29,446 nt of DNA, taken from contig DAOUKH010000028.1 in NCBI GenBank assembly GCA_034421515.1, positions 1-29,446 on the forward strand, given 5' to 3'. Below, piece after piece: positions 1 to 7,009 of the stretch (positions within the stretch are counted from its first letter, which is position 1; each line of letters starts with the position of its first letter). The notes under the pieces are model-generated. The model had not been told where the DNA came from and searched no databases. It saw only the letters and a program-made list of their open reading frames with translations. The position numbers and the translations under genes were made by a program. This stretch comes from DAOUKH01 sp034421515. Its GTDB lineage: Bacteria; Chloroflexota; Dehalococcoidia; SHYB01.

Positions 1-10
1 CCGTCGTCCG

Positions 11-202
11 CTACTCCGTCCCCATGCCCGACGACAGCTTGATTCCAGGAAAAAAAGTGCAGGAGATACCGCTGAACGGCTCAGTGGTATCTTCCGTAAA
101 CGGTAGCCCACCACGCTTGATCAAATCAAGAACCTTTGCGATGAAGCTCACGTCGGAGGTATAGCGGATTGGGGCAGTGATCCGGCAATCACCCGAAGCC
201 AT
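11..202 (-). CDS. possible small protein of unknown function
   Basis: A 63-codon open frame on the minus strand, closed by TAG at 11-13 and preceded by an in-frame TAA two codons before the ATG. It ends before the superoxide dismutase gene starts, so the two could be divergent neighbours. I recognise no domain. It has no signal peptide or membrane segment, its third codon positions are less GC-rich than those of the surrounding genes, and I see no convincing ribosome binding site. It may be chance or the remnant of a larger gene. Confidence 0.22.
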   Translation of the reverse strand: MASGDCRITAPIRYTSDVSFIAKVLDLIKRGGLPFTEDTTEPFSGISCTFFPGIKLSSGMGTE

Positions 203-242
203 GCCTTACAATGACGCGACGCTTGACGGAGGTGGAATCGTA

Positions 243-770
243 ATGCGGGCACGGATCGGTAACCCCGGTTCCGCCTTGATAATGGCAATTGCGCTGATGC
301 TCGTGGCGGCAGCGTGCGGCAACGACAGCAGCTGGGGCGATGCGCGTTACGCTGCCGAGATGCGAAACGCGGAGGGCGAAGCCATAGGCACTGTCGTCAT
401 GCAGCAAGGCTCAGGAGGATTCCTGGTTACCGTCATGTTGGAAGGCATCGAACCCGGGCCGCATGGTATCCACATCCACTCGGTCGGGACGTGCACACCC
501 GATTTCAAGGCGTCGGGCGGACACATTAACGTGGACAACCGCCAGCACGGACTGCTCAACTCCGACGGCCCGGACAACGGCGACCTGCCCAATATCTACG
601 CCGCCGCTGATGGGACGGTGCAGGCCGAACTGTTCACAACCCTGGTTGATCCGGATCTGCTGATGGACACCGACGGGTCTGCCATCGTCGTCCACGAGAA
701 CCGGGATGACCACAACACGCAGCCTATTGGAGGAGCCGGGGGGCGCATCGCCTGCGGTGTGCTGAACTAG
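243..770 (+). CDS. sodC: Cu/Zn superoxide dismutase family lipoprotein
   Basis: Encodes 175 residues. The N-terminus is a lipoprotein signal peptide with lipobox VAAAC (Cys25), so the mature protein is probably anchored outside the cytoplasmic membrane, where this family converts superoxide to peroxide and oxygen. Expected copper ligands are visible: His77 and His79 in GIHIHS, bridging His94 in GGHIN and His151 in VVHEN. The disulfide cysteines (84, 171) and active-site Arg168 (GGRIACGV) are present. Zinc-site His102 and Asp114 (GDLPN) are present, but the remaining zinc His (GPHxGDLPN in relatives) is Asp111. I chose ATG 243 over an in-frame GTG at 177 because GGAGGTGG lies 7 bases upstream and the signal peptide begins there. 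The amidase gene follows 128 bp downstream and has no obvious functional link. Confidence 0.9.
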   Translation: MRARIGNPGSALIMAIALMLVAAACGNDSSWGDARYAAEMRNAEGEAIGTVVMQQGSGGFLVTVMLEGIEPGPHGIHIHSVGTCTPDFKASGGHINVDNRQHGLLNSDGPDNGDLPNIYAAADGTVQAELFTTLVDPDLLMDTDGSAIVVHENRDDHNTQPIGGAGGRIACGVLN

Positions 771-785
771 ACACCGGATCCCATT

Positions 786-802
786 TGGGTAGTCCATACC
801 CA
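786..802. other. small inverted repeat after sodC
   Basis: TGGGTA-gtcca-TACCCA, 6-bp arms and a 5-nt loop, begins 15 bases after the dismutase stop. There is no adjoining T-run, so it is a weak terminator candidate or just a local palindrome. A second imperfect stem (GCGGGA...TCCCGC, 842-860) lies in the leader of the next gene. Confidence 0.25.
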
Positions 803-898
803 CCGCAATAGCCTTTCCCGTCATCGCCGCGAGTCATCTGGGCGGGAAGTGCGGTCCCGCGGCAACAACCGGCCCTCCGAGGCAAGGGAGGATGAGCG

Positions 899-2311
899 AT
901 GGCCCAAGCCGCGCCGGGCTACGACCCGCGGACCTACGAGCCTCTGACGTTCCACGACGCCGCTCGGCGGTTTGAGAGCGGCGGCGACACTCCCCGCGAC
1001 TTCCTTGAACGCTGTCTGGCGACTATCGCGGAGCGCGACTCTGTCGTCCAAGCCTTCGCGCACCTCAACCCAGACTTGGCCCGCGCCGCGGCGGACGCGA
1101 GCACGGCGCGCTGGGCCGCGGGCGAGCCGCTTTCCCCGATCGATGGCATGCCGGTAGGGATCAAAGACCTCCTCGAGACGAAGGACATGCCGACCGAGTA
1201 CGGCTGCCAGGCGTTCCGCGGGAATTTCCCCAAGCGGGACAACCCGGCCGTTTGGGCCCTGCGGCAGGCGGGGGCGGTGGTCCTGGGAAAGACGGTCACG
1301 GCCGAGCTCGGGGGATGGCATCCCGGACCAACGACCAATCCGTTCGATCCACGGCGCACGCCCGGGGGTTCCTCATCCGGTTCGGCCGCCGCGGTTGCGG
1401 CGCGGATGCTTCCGGCGGCGCTTGGCTCCCAGGTGGCCGGTTCGATCATCAGGCCTGCCGGCTTCTGCGGGAACGTCGCCCTCAAGCCGACGCAGGGCGG
1501 CATCAACCGCGGCGAGCGGCAGGCGACAAGCATGAGCACCCACGGCGTCCATGCAGGCTGCGTCGAGGACATGTGGCAGGTTGCCATCGAAATCGCGCGG
1601 CGCGTGGGAGGCGATCGTGGATGGCCCGGATTGAACGGCCCTTCGACCACTCCCGCACCCCGCAAGCCCGAGCGGCTGATCGTCCTGGAGACCCAGGGCT
1701 GGCATGATTTGGACAGCTTCAGCAATACGGGCTTCTCGTCGGTGCTCGATCAGTTGCGCGAGCTTGGGGTCCAGCTCGTGGGTCGGCGGGACAACCCCTT
1801 AGTCGAATCGCTGGAGCGGGCCATCGGCGATGCGCGCGACGTGTGCAACGCGATCACGGGTTGGGAGAACCGCTGGGCGACGCGGAACCTGGTCGATCAG
1901 CACCCCGACGGCGTGAGCGAGCGGGCAAAAGCCGTGCTTGCCCAGGCGGAGGCGATGTCGGTCGACGACTACCGGGCAGCGCTGCTCGCCCGCCGGGCCG
2001 CACAAGACACGCACGCGGCGCTAGCCGGGTCCGCCGATGCAATCATCACGCTCTCGTGTCCCGGGCCCGCTCACCTCTGGCCCGGCGATGAGCCGGGCGC
2101 TCCGCTTGTTCCGCTCCCAACGGGCGATCCGGTGTTCAACTTCCCAAGCTCGATGCTGTTCGCCCCGGCCGTGGGCATGCCGCTGATGAGCGTCGGAGGT
2201 ATGCCCGTCGGCGTACAGGTCTTCGGCCAGCCGCACCAGGATGCCGAGCTGGCGGCCATCGCCCGCTGGGTGCTCGGAGCGGTGGCGCCGGTCACCGTCG
2301 ACGATTGTTGA
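899..2311 (+). CDS. amidase-signature family hydrolase
   Basis: 470 residues, a normal length for the amidase signature (AS) family, which hydrolyses amide bonds of small molecules or, in GatA, feeds ammonia to tRNA transamidation. The whole Ser-cis-Ser-Lys triad is visible: Lys89 in GIKD, Ser158 in PGGSSSGSAAA and nucleophile Ser182 in QVAGSIIRPAG. The usual GTDTGGS is replaced by GSQVAGS. Substrate cannot be read from the sequence. No gatB or gatC neighbour is present, so a GatA role is unlikely and a stand-alone catabolic amidase is more probable. ATG 899 has AAGGGAGG about 6 bases upstream. There is no signal peptide, so it is cytoplasmic. It is convergent with the downstream toxin-antitoxin pair. 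Confidence 0.9.
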   Translation: MAQAAPGYDPRTYEPLTFHDAARRFESGGDTPRDFLERCLATIAERDSVVQAFAHLNPDLARAAADASTARWAAGEPLSPIDGMPVGIKDLLETKDMPTEYGCQAFRGNFPKRDNPAVWALRQAGAVVLGKTVTAELGGWHPGPTTNPFDPRRTPGGSSSGSAAAVAARMLPAALGSQVAGSIIRPAGFCGNVALKPTQGGINRGERQATSMSTHGVHAGCVEDMWQVAIEIARRVGGDRGWPGLNGPSTTPAPRKPERLIVLETQGWHDLDSFSNTGFSSVLDQLRELGVQLVGRRDNPLVESLERAIGDARDVCNAITGWENRWATRNLVDQHPDGVSERAKAVLAQAEAMSVDDYRAALLARRAAQDTHAALAGSADAIITLSCPGPAHLWPGDEPGAPLVPLPTGDPVFNFPSSMLFAPAVGMPLMSVGGMPVGVQVFGQPHQDAELAAIARWVLGAVAPVTVDDC

Positions 2312-2361
2312 TCAGTCACCTTTTGCGCCCGTGGTATAGGGGCTAACGGCGCGGGCGGTTC

Positions 2362-2658
2362 CTACGCAGTGGGCAGGGGCTGATAGCGCTCGACCTGTAT
2401 CCTGTCTTCACCCTTGCGCGCTTGAGCCAGGTCGTATGCCGTCTGACGGCTAAGCCAGAAATCAGCGCTGGACCATCCGGCCTTCTCTAGGCGAATAGCC
2501 ATGTCGGGCGAGATTGCCGCGTGACCGTTCAATACCCGCGACAGGGTGTGGCGGGCAACTCCCAGAACCTCCGCTGCCTCGGTCACGCTTAGGCCGAGAG
2601 GGCCCAAGCAGTTCTCCCTGACGCTGCGACCTGGATGGGGCGGATTCTTCATAGGCAT
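2362..2658 (-). CDS. higA: HigA-type antitoxin, XRE helix-turn-helix
   Basis: 98 residues from ATG 2658. The N-terminus MPMKNPPHPG and the helix-turn-helix region (about residues 24-45, LSVTEAAEVLGVARHTLSRVL) followed by NGHAAISPDMAIRLEKA are characteristic of the HigA/VapI antitoxin group. The partner toxin gene is immediately upstream, in the usual higB-higA order, with 14 bases between toxin stop and this start. A GTG at 2673 would overlap the toxin stop, but ATG 2658 is preferred because AGGAG sits 7 bases before it. HigA neutralises HigB and represses the operon by binding upstream of higB, where an inverted repeat is present (2962-2976). Confidence 0.92.
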   Translation of the reverse strand: MPMKNPPHPGRSVRENCLGPLGLSVTEAAEVLGVARHTLSRVLNGHAAISPDMAIRLEKAGWSSADFWLSRQTAYDLAQARKGEDRIQVERYQPLPTA

Positions 2659-2672
2659 GGACTCTCTCCTCA

Positions 2673-2951
2673 CTAGTGGTAATCGACGAGATCGACGTCG
2701 TACACATCGCCGGCTTCGAACCTAAAGGTGATCCGCCAGTTGCCGGTAATCGCAATGCTCCACAATCCTCTTCGGTCTCCTCTGAGTGGGTGCAGTCTGT
2801 ATCCTGGCAGATCGAGATCGCTCGGCTTGCCGGCAGCATCCAGGTCTGCCAAAGCGAGAGTGATCCGGTCCAATAGGTCGGCGGCTATCCTGCTGGCGTC
2901 GTCTCGCTCATAGAGCCGCCTCAACCCTCGATGGCGAAACGAACGGATCAT
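2673..2951 (-). CDS. higB: HigB-type toxin, RelE-like mRNA interferase
   Basis: 92 residues, the family length. The opening MIRSFRHRGLRRLYE, central GYRLHPLRGDRRGLWSI and terminal YDVDLVDYH match the HigB/RelE-like family, whose members cleave mRNA in the ribosomal A site and are held inactive by HigA. Basic residues in the LHPLRGDRRG stretch occupy the family's usual active-site region. It is the first gene of a two-gene operon. No Shine-Dalgarno sequence precedes the ATG, and the predicted transcription start falls at or next to the start codon, so translation may be leaderless. Confidence 0.92.
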   Translation of the reverse strand: MIRSFRHRGLRRLYERDDASRIAADLLDRITLALADLDAAGKPSDLDLPGYRLHPLRGDRRGLWSIAITGNWRITFRFEAGDVYDVDLVDYH

Positions 2952-2957
2952 GAAGTG

Positions 2958-2986
2958 ACTATACCGCGTATCGGTACAGCTATCAA
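2958..2986 (-). promoter_or_regulatory. higBA promoter with overlapping inverted-repeat operator
   Basis: Read on the minus strand: TTGATA (2986-2981), 17-nt spacer, TATAGT (2963-2958), then six bases to the higB ATG. The inverted repeat TACCG-N5-CGGTA (2962-2976) fills the spacer and overlaps the -10 box, a position where repressor binding would block RNA polymerase. HigA autorepression through such a site is the known mode for the family. That HigA binds here is inferred. Confidence 0.72.
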
Positions 2987-3083
2987 TTCCAGTCTGCTTA
3001 GCCTCGTGGCTGCTCGCCGGGAGCGGGCGCCTGCGCTAGAGTAAGGCGGGCTGTTGGACTGAAGCCCCGCCCCGCCGACGCAC

Positions 3084-4844
3084 ATGACGACGACCTCCGC
3101 CTCCTCGATGCCCCAGTACGAGCCGGACGAGAGCCCCCCGCGCTTGGAAGCACTGGGGCTGGGCGTCCAATCGGCGCTGCTCGTCGTTGCTCCAATAGCG
3201 CTCTTCCCGATCGTCCTGGTCAACGCCGTTGACGGCTCCGAGGCAAGCGTGGCCTGGGCGGTCTTCGCAATGTTGGTGGTCAATGGAGCGGCCACCATCC
3301 TGCAGTCATTCCGTATCGGTCCAATCGGCTCCGGAATGTTTGTCATTCCCTATCCTTCCCCCTCGGCAATCCCCTTCTGCATCATCGCCCTGGAAGAGGG
3401 CGGGGCCGCGACCCTGTCGGCGTTGATCGTGACCTCAAGCCTCTTTCAACTCGTGGTCTCGATGCGCATGTCCCTCATTAGGCGGCTCGTAACGCCCGCA
3501 ATGAGCGGCGCCATCCTGATCTTGCTCATCATCACGATAGTTCCGGTCCTCTTCCGCAGCATGAACGACGTGCCGGACGACGCGCCGGCAGGGGCCGGGG
3601 AGATCTGCATTCTGGTCACCTTTGTGCTCATCGTTGGCCTGCTGCTTCGGGGGTCAGGGGCCTGGCGAGTCTGGTCATCTCTCATTGGGATAGCGGCTGG
3701 GTCCGTGGTAGGCATGGCATTCGGAATCTACGACTTCGGACCTGTGCGGGAGGCTTCCGTAGCGGGTCTGCCGTTCGAAGGGTGGGAAGGCCTGGGGTTC
3801 AGCTTCGGCCCGGCCTACTGGTCGCTCCTGCCGGCGTTCCTGTTCATTGGATTGATTACCGTCCTCCAGGGAAGTTCCATTGCGCTATCGATACAGCGGG
3901 TCTCCTGGCGCAAGTCTCGGGCGATCGACTATCGGCGGGTGCAGGGACTGTCGGTCTGCACGGCTCTCGGAAGCTTGCTGGCCGGCCTCGCCGCCGTGAT
4001 GCCCCTTGGCACAAGTCCAAGGGGAACCGTCTTCGCCCAACAGACCGGCTGCGCCTCCCGCTACGTCGGCGTCATAACCGGCGTCGTTCTCATCACGACC
4101 GCCTTCTTCCCAAAGGCATGGGGCCTGCTGATCGGCATGCCGCCGCCGGTCACCGCCATCTTTGTCATCGTCATGCTCAGTCCCCTCATGGCCGAGGGCA
4201 TGAAGATGGTCGCTCAGGAGGCCTCCGATTACCGTACGGGCTTGGTGATCGGGGCGGCCCTCCTCATAGGGACGGGACTTCAGACCGGGCTGGTGCCGCT
4301 TCCGATAGGCGACGTGTGGGAATCGGTCTTTCAGCGAGCGCTTACTTCGGGAGGGGTCATTCTGGTCCTGCTGACCGTCTTCGCCGAATTCAACAGGCGA
4401 AAGCGCCGGCGCATGCGGACGGACCTACGTGAGGATGCCCTGCCCGAAATCAACAAGTTCCTTGAGGACTTCTCGACCGGGCAAGGCTGGAGCCCCCAGA
4501 TGACGGGCCGGCTCCACGCCGTGGCTGAAGAGACGCTGCTCCTCCTTTCGGAGGCTCGCGGTGATGAAGCGGGCGGCGACGCGAAGCGGTTGCGCATCAC
4601 CGCAAGCGGTGACGGGCCGACGGCGGAGCTCGAGTTCGTGAGCGCGACAGGCAGCCCCGAGAATCTCGAAGACCGGATCAGTCTGCTGACCAACTCTGGG
4701 CCGGAAGCGGAAACGGCGGAGCTCGGCGTGGGACGTGACGCCTCCCTGCGGTTGCTGCGGCATTACGCCGCCTCCGTCACCCACCTCCAGTACCACGACA
4801 TCGAGGTGATCGAAGTCCGTGTCGTGTCGCCGGCCCGTGACTAG
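3084..4844 (+). CDS. NCS2-type (xanthine/uracil family) permease with C-terminal soluble domain
   Basis: 586 residues. Residues about 25-435 are a chain of hydrophobic helices with NCS2 landmarks: SFRIGPIGSGM after the first helices, then QQTGCASRYVG and a PKAWGLLIGMPPPV segment matching the conserved NvGv-TGVaSR and PK...iPaPV blocks. A basic stretch (NRRKRRRMR, from about 437) leads into a ~150-residue soluble tail. The tail contains RLHAVAEETLLLL and SLRLLRHYAASVTHLQYHD, resembling a degenerate GHKL/anti-sigma-kinase fold. The same architecture recurs in the permease at 17377-19116, on the other side of the PKS operon. The family usually carries nucleobases, but this substrate is unknown. 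ATG 3084 lacks a strong ribosome site and ATG 3108 is an alternative. It is convergent with the operon's last gene, 24 bases away. Confidence 0.8.
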   Translation: MTTTSASSMPQYEPDESPPRLEALGLGVQSALLVVAPIALFPIVLVNAVDGSEASVAWAVFAMLVVNGAATILQSFRIGPIGSGMFVIPYPSPSAIPFCIIALEEGGAATLSALIVTSSLFQLVVSMRMSLIRRLVTPAMSGAILILLIITIVPVLFRSMNDVPDDAPAGAGEICILVTFVLIVGLLLRGSGAWRVWSSLIGIAAGSVVGMAFGIYDFGPVREASVAGLPFEGWEGLGFSFGPAYWSLLPAFLFIGLITVLQGSSIALSIQRVSWRKSRAIDYRRVQGLSVCTALGSLLAGLAAVMPLGTSPRGTVFAQQTGCASRYVGVITGVVLITTAFFPKAWGLLIGMPPPVTAIFVIVMLSPLMAEGMKMVAQEASDYRTGLVIGAALLIGTGLQTGLVPLPIGDVWESVFQRALTSGGVILVLLTVFAEFNRRKRRRMRTDLREDALPEINKFLEDFSTGQGWSPQMTGRLHAVAEETLLLLSEARGDEAGGDAKRLRITASGDGPTAELEFVSATGSPENLEDRISLLTNSGPEAETAELGVGRDASLRLLRHYAASVTHLQYHDIEVIEVRVVSPARD

Positions 4845-4868
4845 CGCCGGCCTGGAATCCGTCCCACC

Positions 4869-5780
4869 TCAGCGAACGCCGATCGCCTCGAGGAACTCCA
4901 GCGTGGCCGCCGCGCACTGCGCGGGTTGCTCCAATTGCAGGAAATGCGTCGCCTCGGGCAGGAAATCGTAGTCCACCGTCAGGATGTCTGACAGGTCTAG
5001 GCTCGGCAGGTAGGAGTACGGCAGGGTAGGGTCCGCGCCGAGGGCCTTCACCGGGCAATCCAGCAAATCGAAGTCCACCGCGGCCGCATAGACTCTCGCG
5101 TAGCCCATCAGCCGCGCTTCGTATTCGGGCGGACAGCGCAGCACATAGCCATCCCCGTCGTCCGATTCGCGTAACGTCGTGCTGGCCAAGAGATCGCATG
5201 CCCCCGGAACGAAGCGTTGGAAGGGCGGCAGCAACGGGAGGACGCCGGCGAACTGCTCGACGCTGCGGAACTTGGCGGTCCGGCCGCGCGCCGTCGAGGC
5301 GGCACGGATGGTCGCCTGTTCAAATGCTTGAAGGTCGTGGCCCTCCTTAGCGACAGGAGGGTCGAAGAGCATCAGGCCGGCGAAGCGCCCGCCTCGGATG
5401 GGCGACAAGAGCGATATCAGCGCGGAAACCGAGTGGAACACCCCCACCTGAGTCTTGTGTCCGTAATGCCGGTCGATGGCCTCAAGGATAACGTCGTGGT
5501 CGGATATCAGGGTTGGGACGTTGTGGCCATTCAGCGAACTGACCTTGTTCCATCCATGGTTTCTGAGGTCGTAGACGATGAGGTCGAACTCGCCCGCAAG
5601 CAACGACCAGAACGGGTAGTAGAGGTCTATCGCCAGCCCGTTGCCGTGACTCAGAACCAGTCTCGGGCCGGCGGGGTTGCCATGCCGCCGCAAGAGGATT
5701 CGCGTCTCTGCGTCAACCTGAACCTCGTGGACTGAAATGGGTTCAGGCAGCTCCCAGACCGTATTTTCACGATCAGCCAA
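4869..5780 (-). CDS. alpha/beta hydrolase, candidate editing or release enzyme of the PKS operon
   Basis: 303 residues with the alpha/beta-hydrolase plan: HGNG oxyanion segment at 45-48, nucleophile elbow with Ser117, candidate acid Asp250 and catalytic His279 (EATHFLQLEQP). The elbow reads GVFHSVSA, so both glycines of canonical GxSxG are replaced (Phe115, Ser119). The Ser-Asp-His set looks complete, so activity is likely but the elbow geometry would differ. There is no signal peptide. It is the last gene of the operon, starting at TTG 5780 just 3 bases after the PPTase stop, with GGCGGAG inside the PPTase tail as ribosome site, so translation is probably coupled. Its place beside a PKS that ends without a thioesterase suggests product release or removal of stalled chains. 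Unrelated ester hydrolysis is also possible. Confidence 0.82.
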   Translation of the reverse strand: MADRENTVWELPEPISVHEVQVDAETRILLRRHGNPAGPRLVLSHGNGLAIDLYYPFWSLLAGEFDLIVYDLRNHGWNKVSSLNGHNVPTLISDHDVILEAIDRHYGHKTQVGVFHSVSALISLLSPIRGGRFAGLMLFDPPVAKEGHDLQAFEQATIRAASTARGRTAKFRSVEQFAGVLPLLPPFQRFVPGACDLLASTTLRESDDGDGYVLRCPPEYEARLMGYARVYAAAVDFDLLDCPVKALGADPTLPYSYLPSLDLSDILTVDYDFLPEATHFLQLEQPAQCAAATLEFLEAIGVR

Positions 5781-5783
5781 TGT

Positions 5784-6569
5784 TCACGCTCCGCCCTCGG
5801 GGTGTTCGGGTTCCGGACTGCCGATTTGTGAGGAGCATGGCGGAAGCTCGTAGGCCAGGGCCGCCTCGAACTGCTCGTTGCCGATGCAGTTCAGACTCCA
5901 GGCCACCGAGGGAAGATCGGGGAGCCTGAAGACAACCGCCTCATTGCCTTCACGGATCTCTTGCGGCATTTGGAATTTGGAAATGTCGGTGGAAAAGCCC
6001 GTACCCAGGGCCTTGATCAAGGCTTCCTTGCACGTCCAGATGCGGTAGAAGAGACGCAGTCTGTCGATTCCACGCAGGGAAGCCAGTTGGGCCCGTTCGT
6101 CCGGTCCCATTACCATCTCTATGAGCCCGTCGAGATTCCGTTTATCGACGGGCTCTTCGACATCTATGCCAAGCCGGCCCTCCGGGGCAAGGGCGATGAG
6201 GCCGTGATTTCCGCTGTGACTGACGTTGAAGCTTACCGGAGCCTTCGCGCCCTCCAACAGGACGAAAGGCTTCTCGTACTCGGATAGGGCGAAGGACAGC
6301 TGCTCGTTCCGGCAGTCAAGGCGGCTACAGAGCATGGCGCGGAGCGCGGCTCTGCAAAGGGAGAACCGGCGGCGAGGCCCCGGCAGATACTTTCGCCAGA
6401 CGGAGCGTTCTTCCCGGTCCAGCCACGCGAAAGCCTCGCCTTCGCGAGCCGGATCGGGTCTCACGTCGACGTGGACAGTCGCGACTTCACCGTCGTTCCT
6501 GTAGGCGCTCCACCACGGACTGGAAGGAGTCGCGGAAGTGGCGAAAGAACTCCCCGCGACCGACTTCAA
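5784..6569 (-). CDS. Sfp-type 4'-phosphopantetheinyl transferase
   Basis: 261 residues. Transfers the phosphopantetheine arm of CoA to carrier-protein serines, converting apo-ACPs to the active form. Family motifs are clear: FNVSHS at 114-119, GIDVEE at 134-139 with Mg-binding Asp136 and Glu138, and the W-x2-KEA-x3-K motif with Trp178, Lys181-Glu182 and Lys186. The length is that of the two-lobed Sfp group rather than AcpS. It lies between the discrete ACP (53 bases upstream) and the hydrolase (3 bases downstream). Natural substrates are therefore likely to be the free ACP and the internal ACP of the PKS. The only plausible start is TTG 6569, as no in-frame ATG or GTG occurs before the conserved fold. 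An AGGGG about 10 bases upstream is a modest ribosome site. Confidence 0.93.
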   Translation of the reverse strand: MKSVAGSSFATSATPSSPWWSAYRNDGEVATVHVDVRPDPAREGEAFAWLDREERSVWRKYLPGPRRRFSLCRAALRAMLCSRLDCRNEQLSFALSEYEKPFVLLEGAKAPVSFNVSHSGNHGLIALAPEGRLGIDVEEPVDKRNLDGLIEMVMGPDERAQLASLRGIDRLRLFYRIWTCKEALIKALGTGFSTDISKFQMPQEIREGNEAVVFRLPDLPSVAWSLNCIGNEQFEAALAYELPPCSSQIGSPEPEHPEGGA

Positions 6570-6622
6570 TGCCCGGCCCCTAAGAGAGACTATTCCCGCC
6601 GACGAGCTCCGTTCCCGGAGAC

Positions 6623-6868
6623 TTACCCGGAGCGGGAATCCAGGCCCTCTATCAGCTCTCCAATAGTCTTGTACTTGGCGCAGTCGTCGACATTGAAGCT
6701 GACGCCGAATTCATCGGCCACAAGCTTGACGAAGGCGACGAAGTCTACTGAAGATACACCGGTGTCCCTGAGGCTGCCGTTCAAGTCCAAGGGCCGCCCA
6801 ATCGGCCGACCATCGATCTCGAGGTTCTCGTCAACGAGCTTTCTAATGCGTTCTTCGGTGGTTGCCAA
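6623..6868 (-). CDS. discrete acyl carrier protein
   Basis: 81 residues, standard ACP length and acidic. The phosphopantetheine site is TGVSSVDFV, with Ser40 aligned to the Ser of the usual DSL motif; Asp is replaced by Ser39 and Leu by Val41, a variation seen in stand-alone carriers. I set the start at TTG 6868 because AAAGGAGAG lies 6 bases upstream. A longer frame back to 6931 would place that ribosome site inside the coding region. The PKS immediately upstream ends in a KS-AT pair with no carrier of its own, so this ACP is the best candidate acceptor for that terminal half-module. The PPTase that would activate it is next downstream. Confidence 0.88.
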   Translation of the reverse strand: MATTEERIRKLVDENLEIDGRPIGRPLDLNGSLRDTGVSSVDFVAFVKLVADEFGVSFNVDDCAKYKTIGELIEGLDSRSG

Positions 6869-6921
6869 CGATGACTCTCCTTTTGGTCTACAGTGCCAAA
6901 TGCTGACCACAAAGCCCGGCC

Positions 6922-6951
6922 ATCCTAGCAAGGCCCGTTGGGGGCAGTCAA
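6922..6951 (-). promoter_or_regulatory. possible internal promoter before the ACP gene
   Basis: On the minus strand: TTGACT (6951-6946), 18-nt spacer, then TTGC followed by TAGGAT (6927-6922), giving a good -35 and an extended -10. It lies in the 141-bp gap between PKS and ACP, about 55 bases before the ACP start. It could give the ACP, PPTase and hydrolase extra transcription independent of the 10-kb PKS message. Sequence match only. Confidence 0.45.
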
Positions 6952-7009
6952 CCGCCTCGCACGGACTCCTGCTCCTGGAGAGGCGTGAGGCACGCTTCGG
7001 CCAATGACC

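Noticed and set aside
899..2311. GatA subunit of the tRNA amidotransferase
   Set aside because: No gatB or gatC alongside, and the serine-loop motif GSQVAGS departs from the GSDTGGS typical of GatA.
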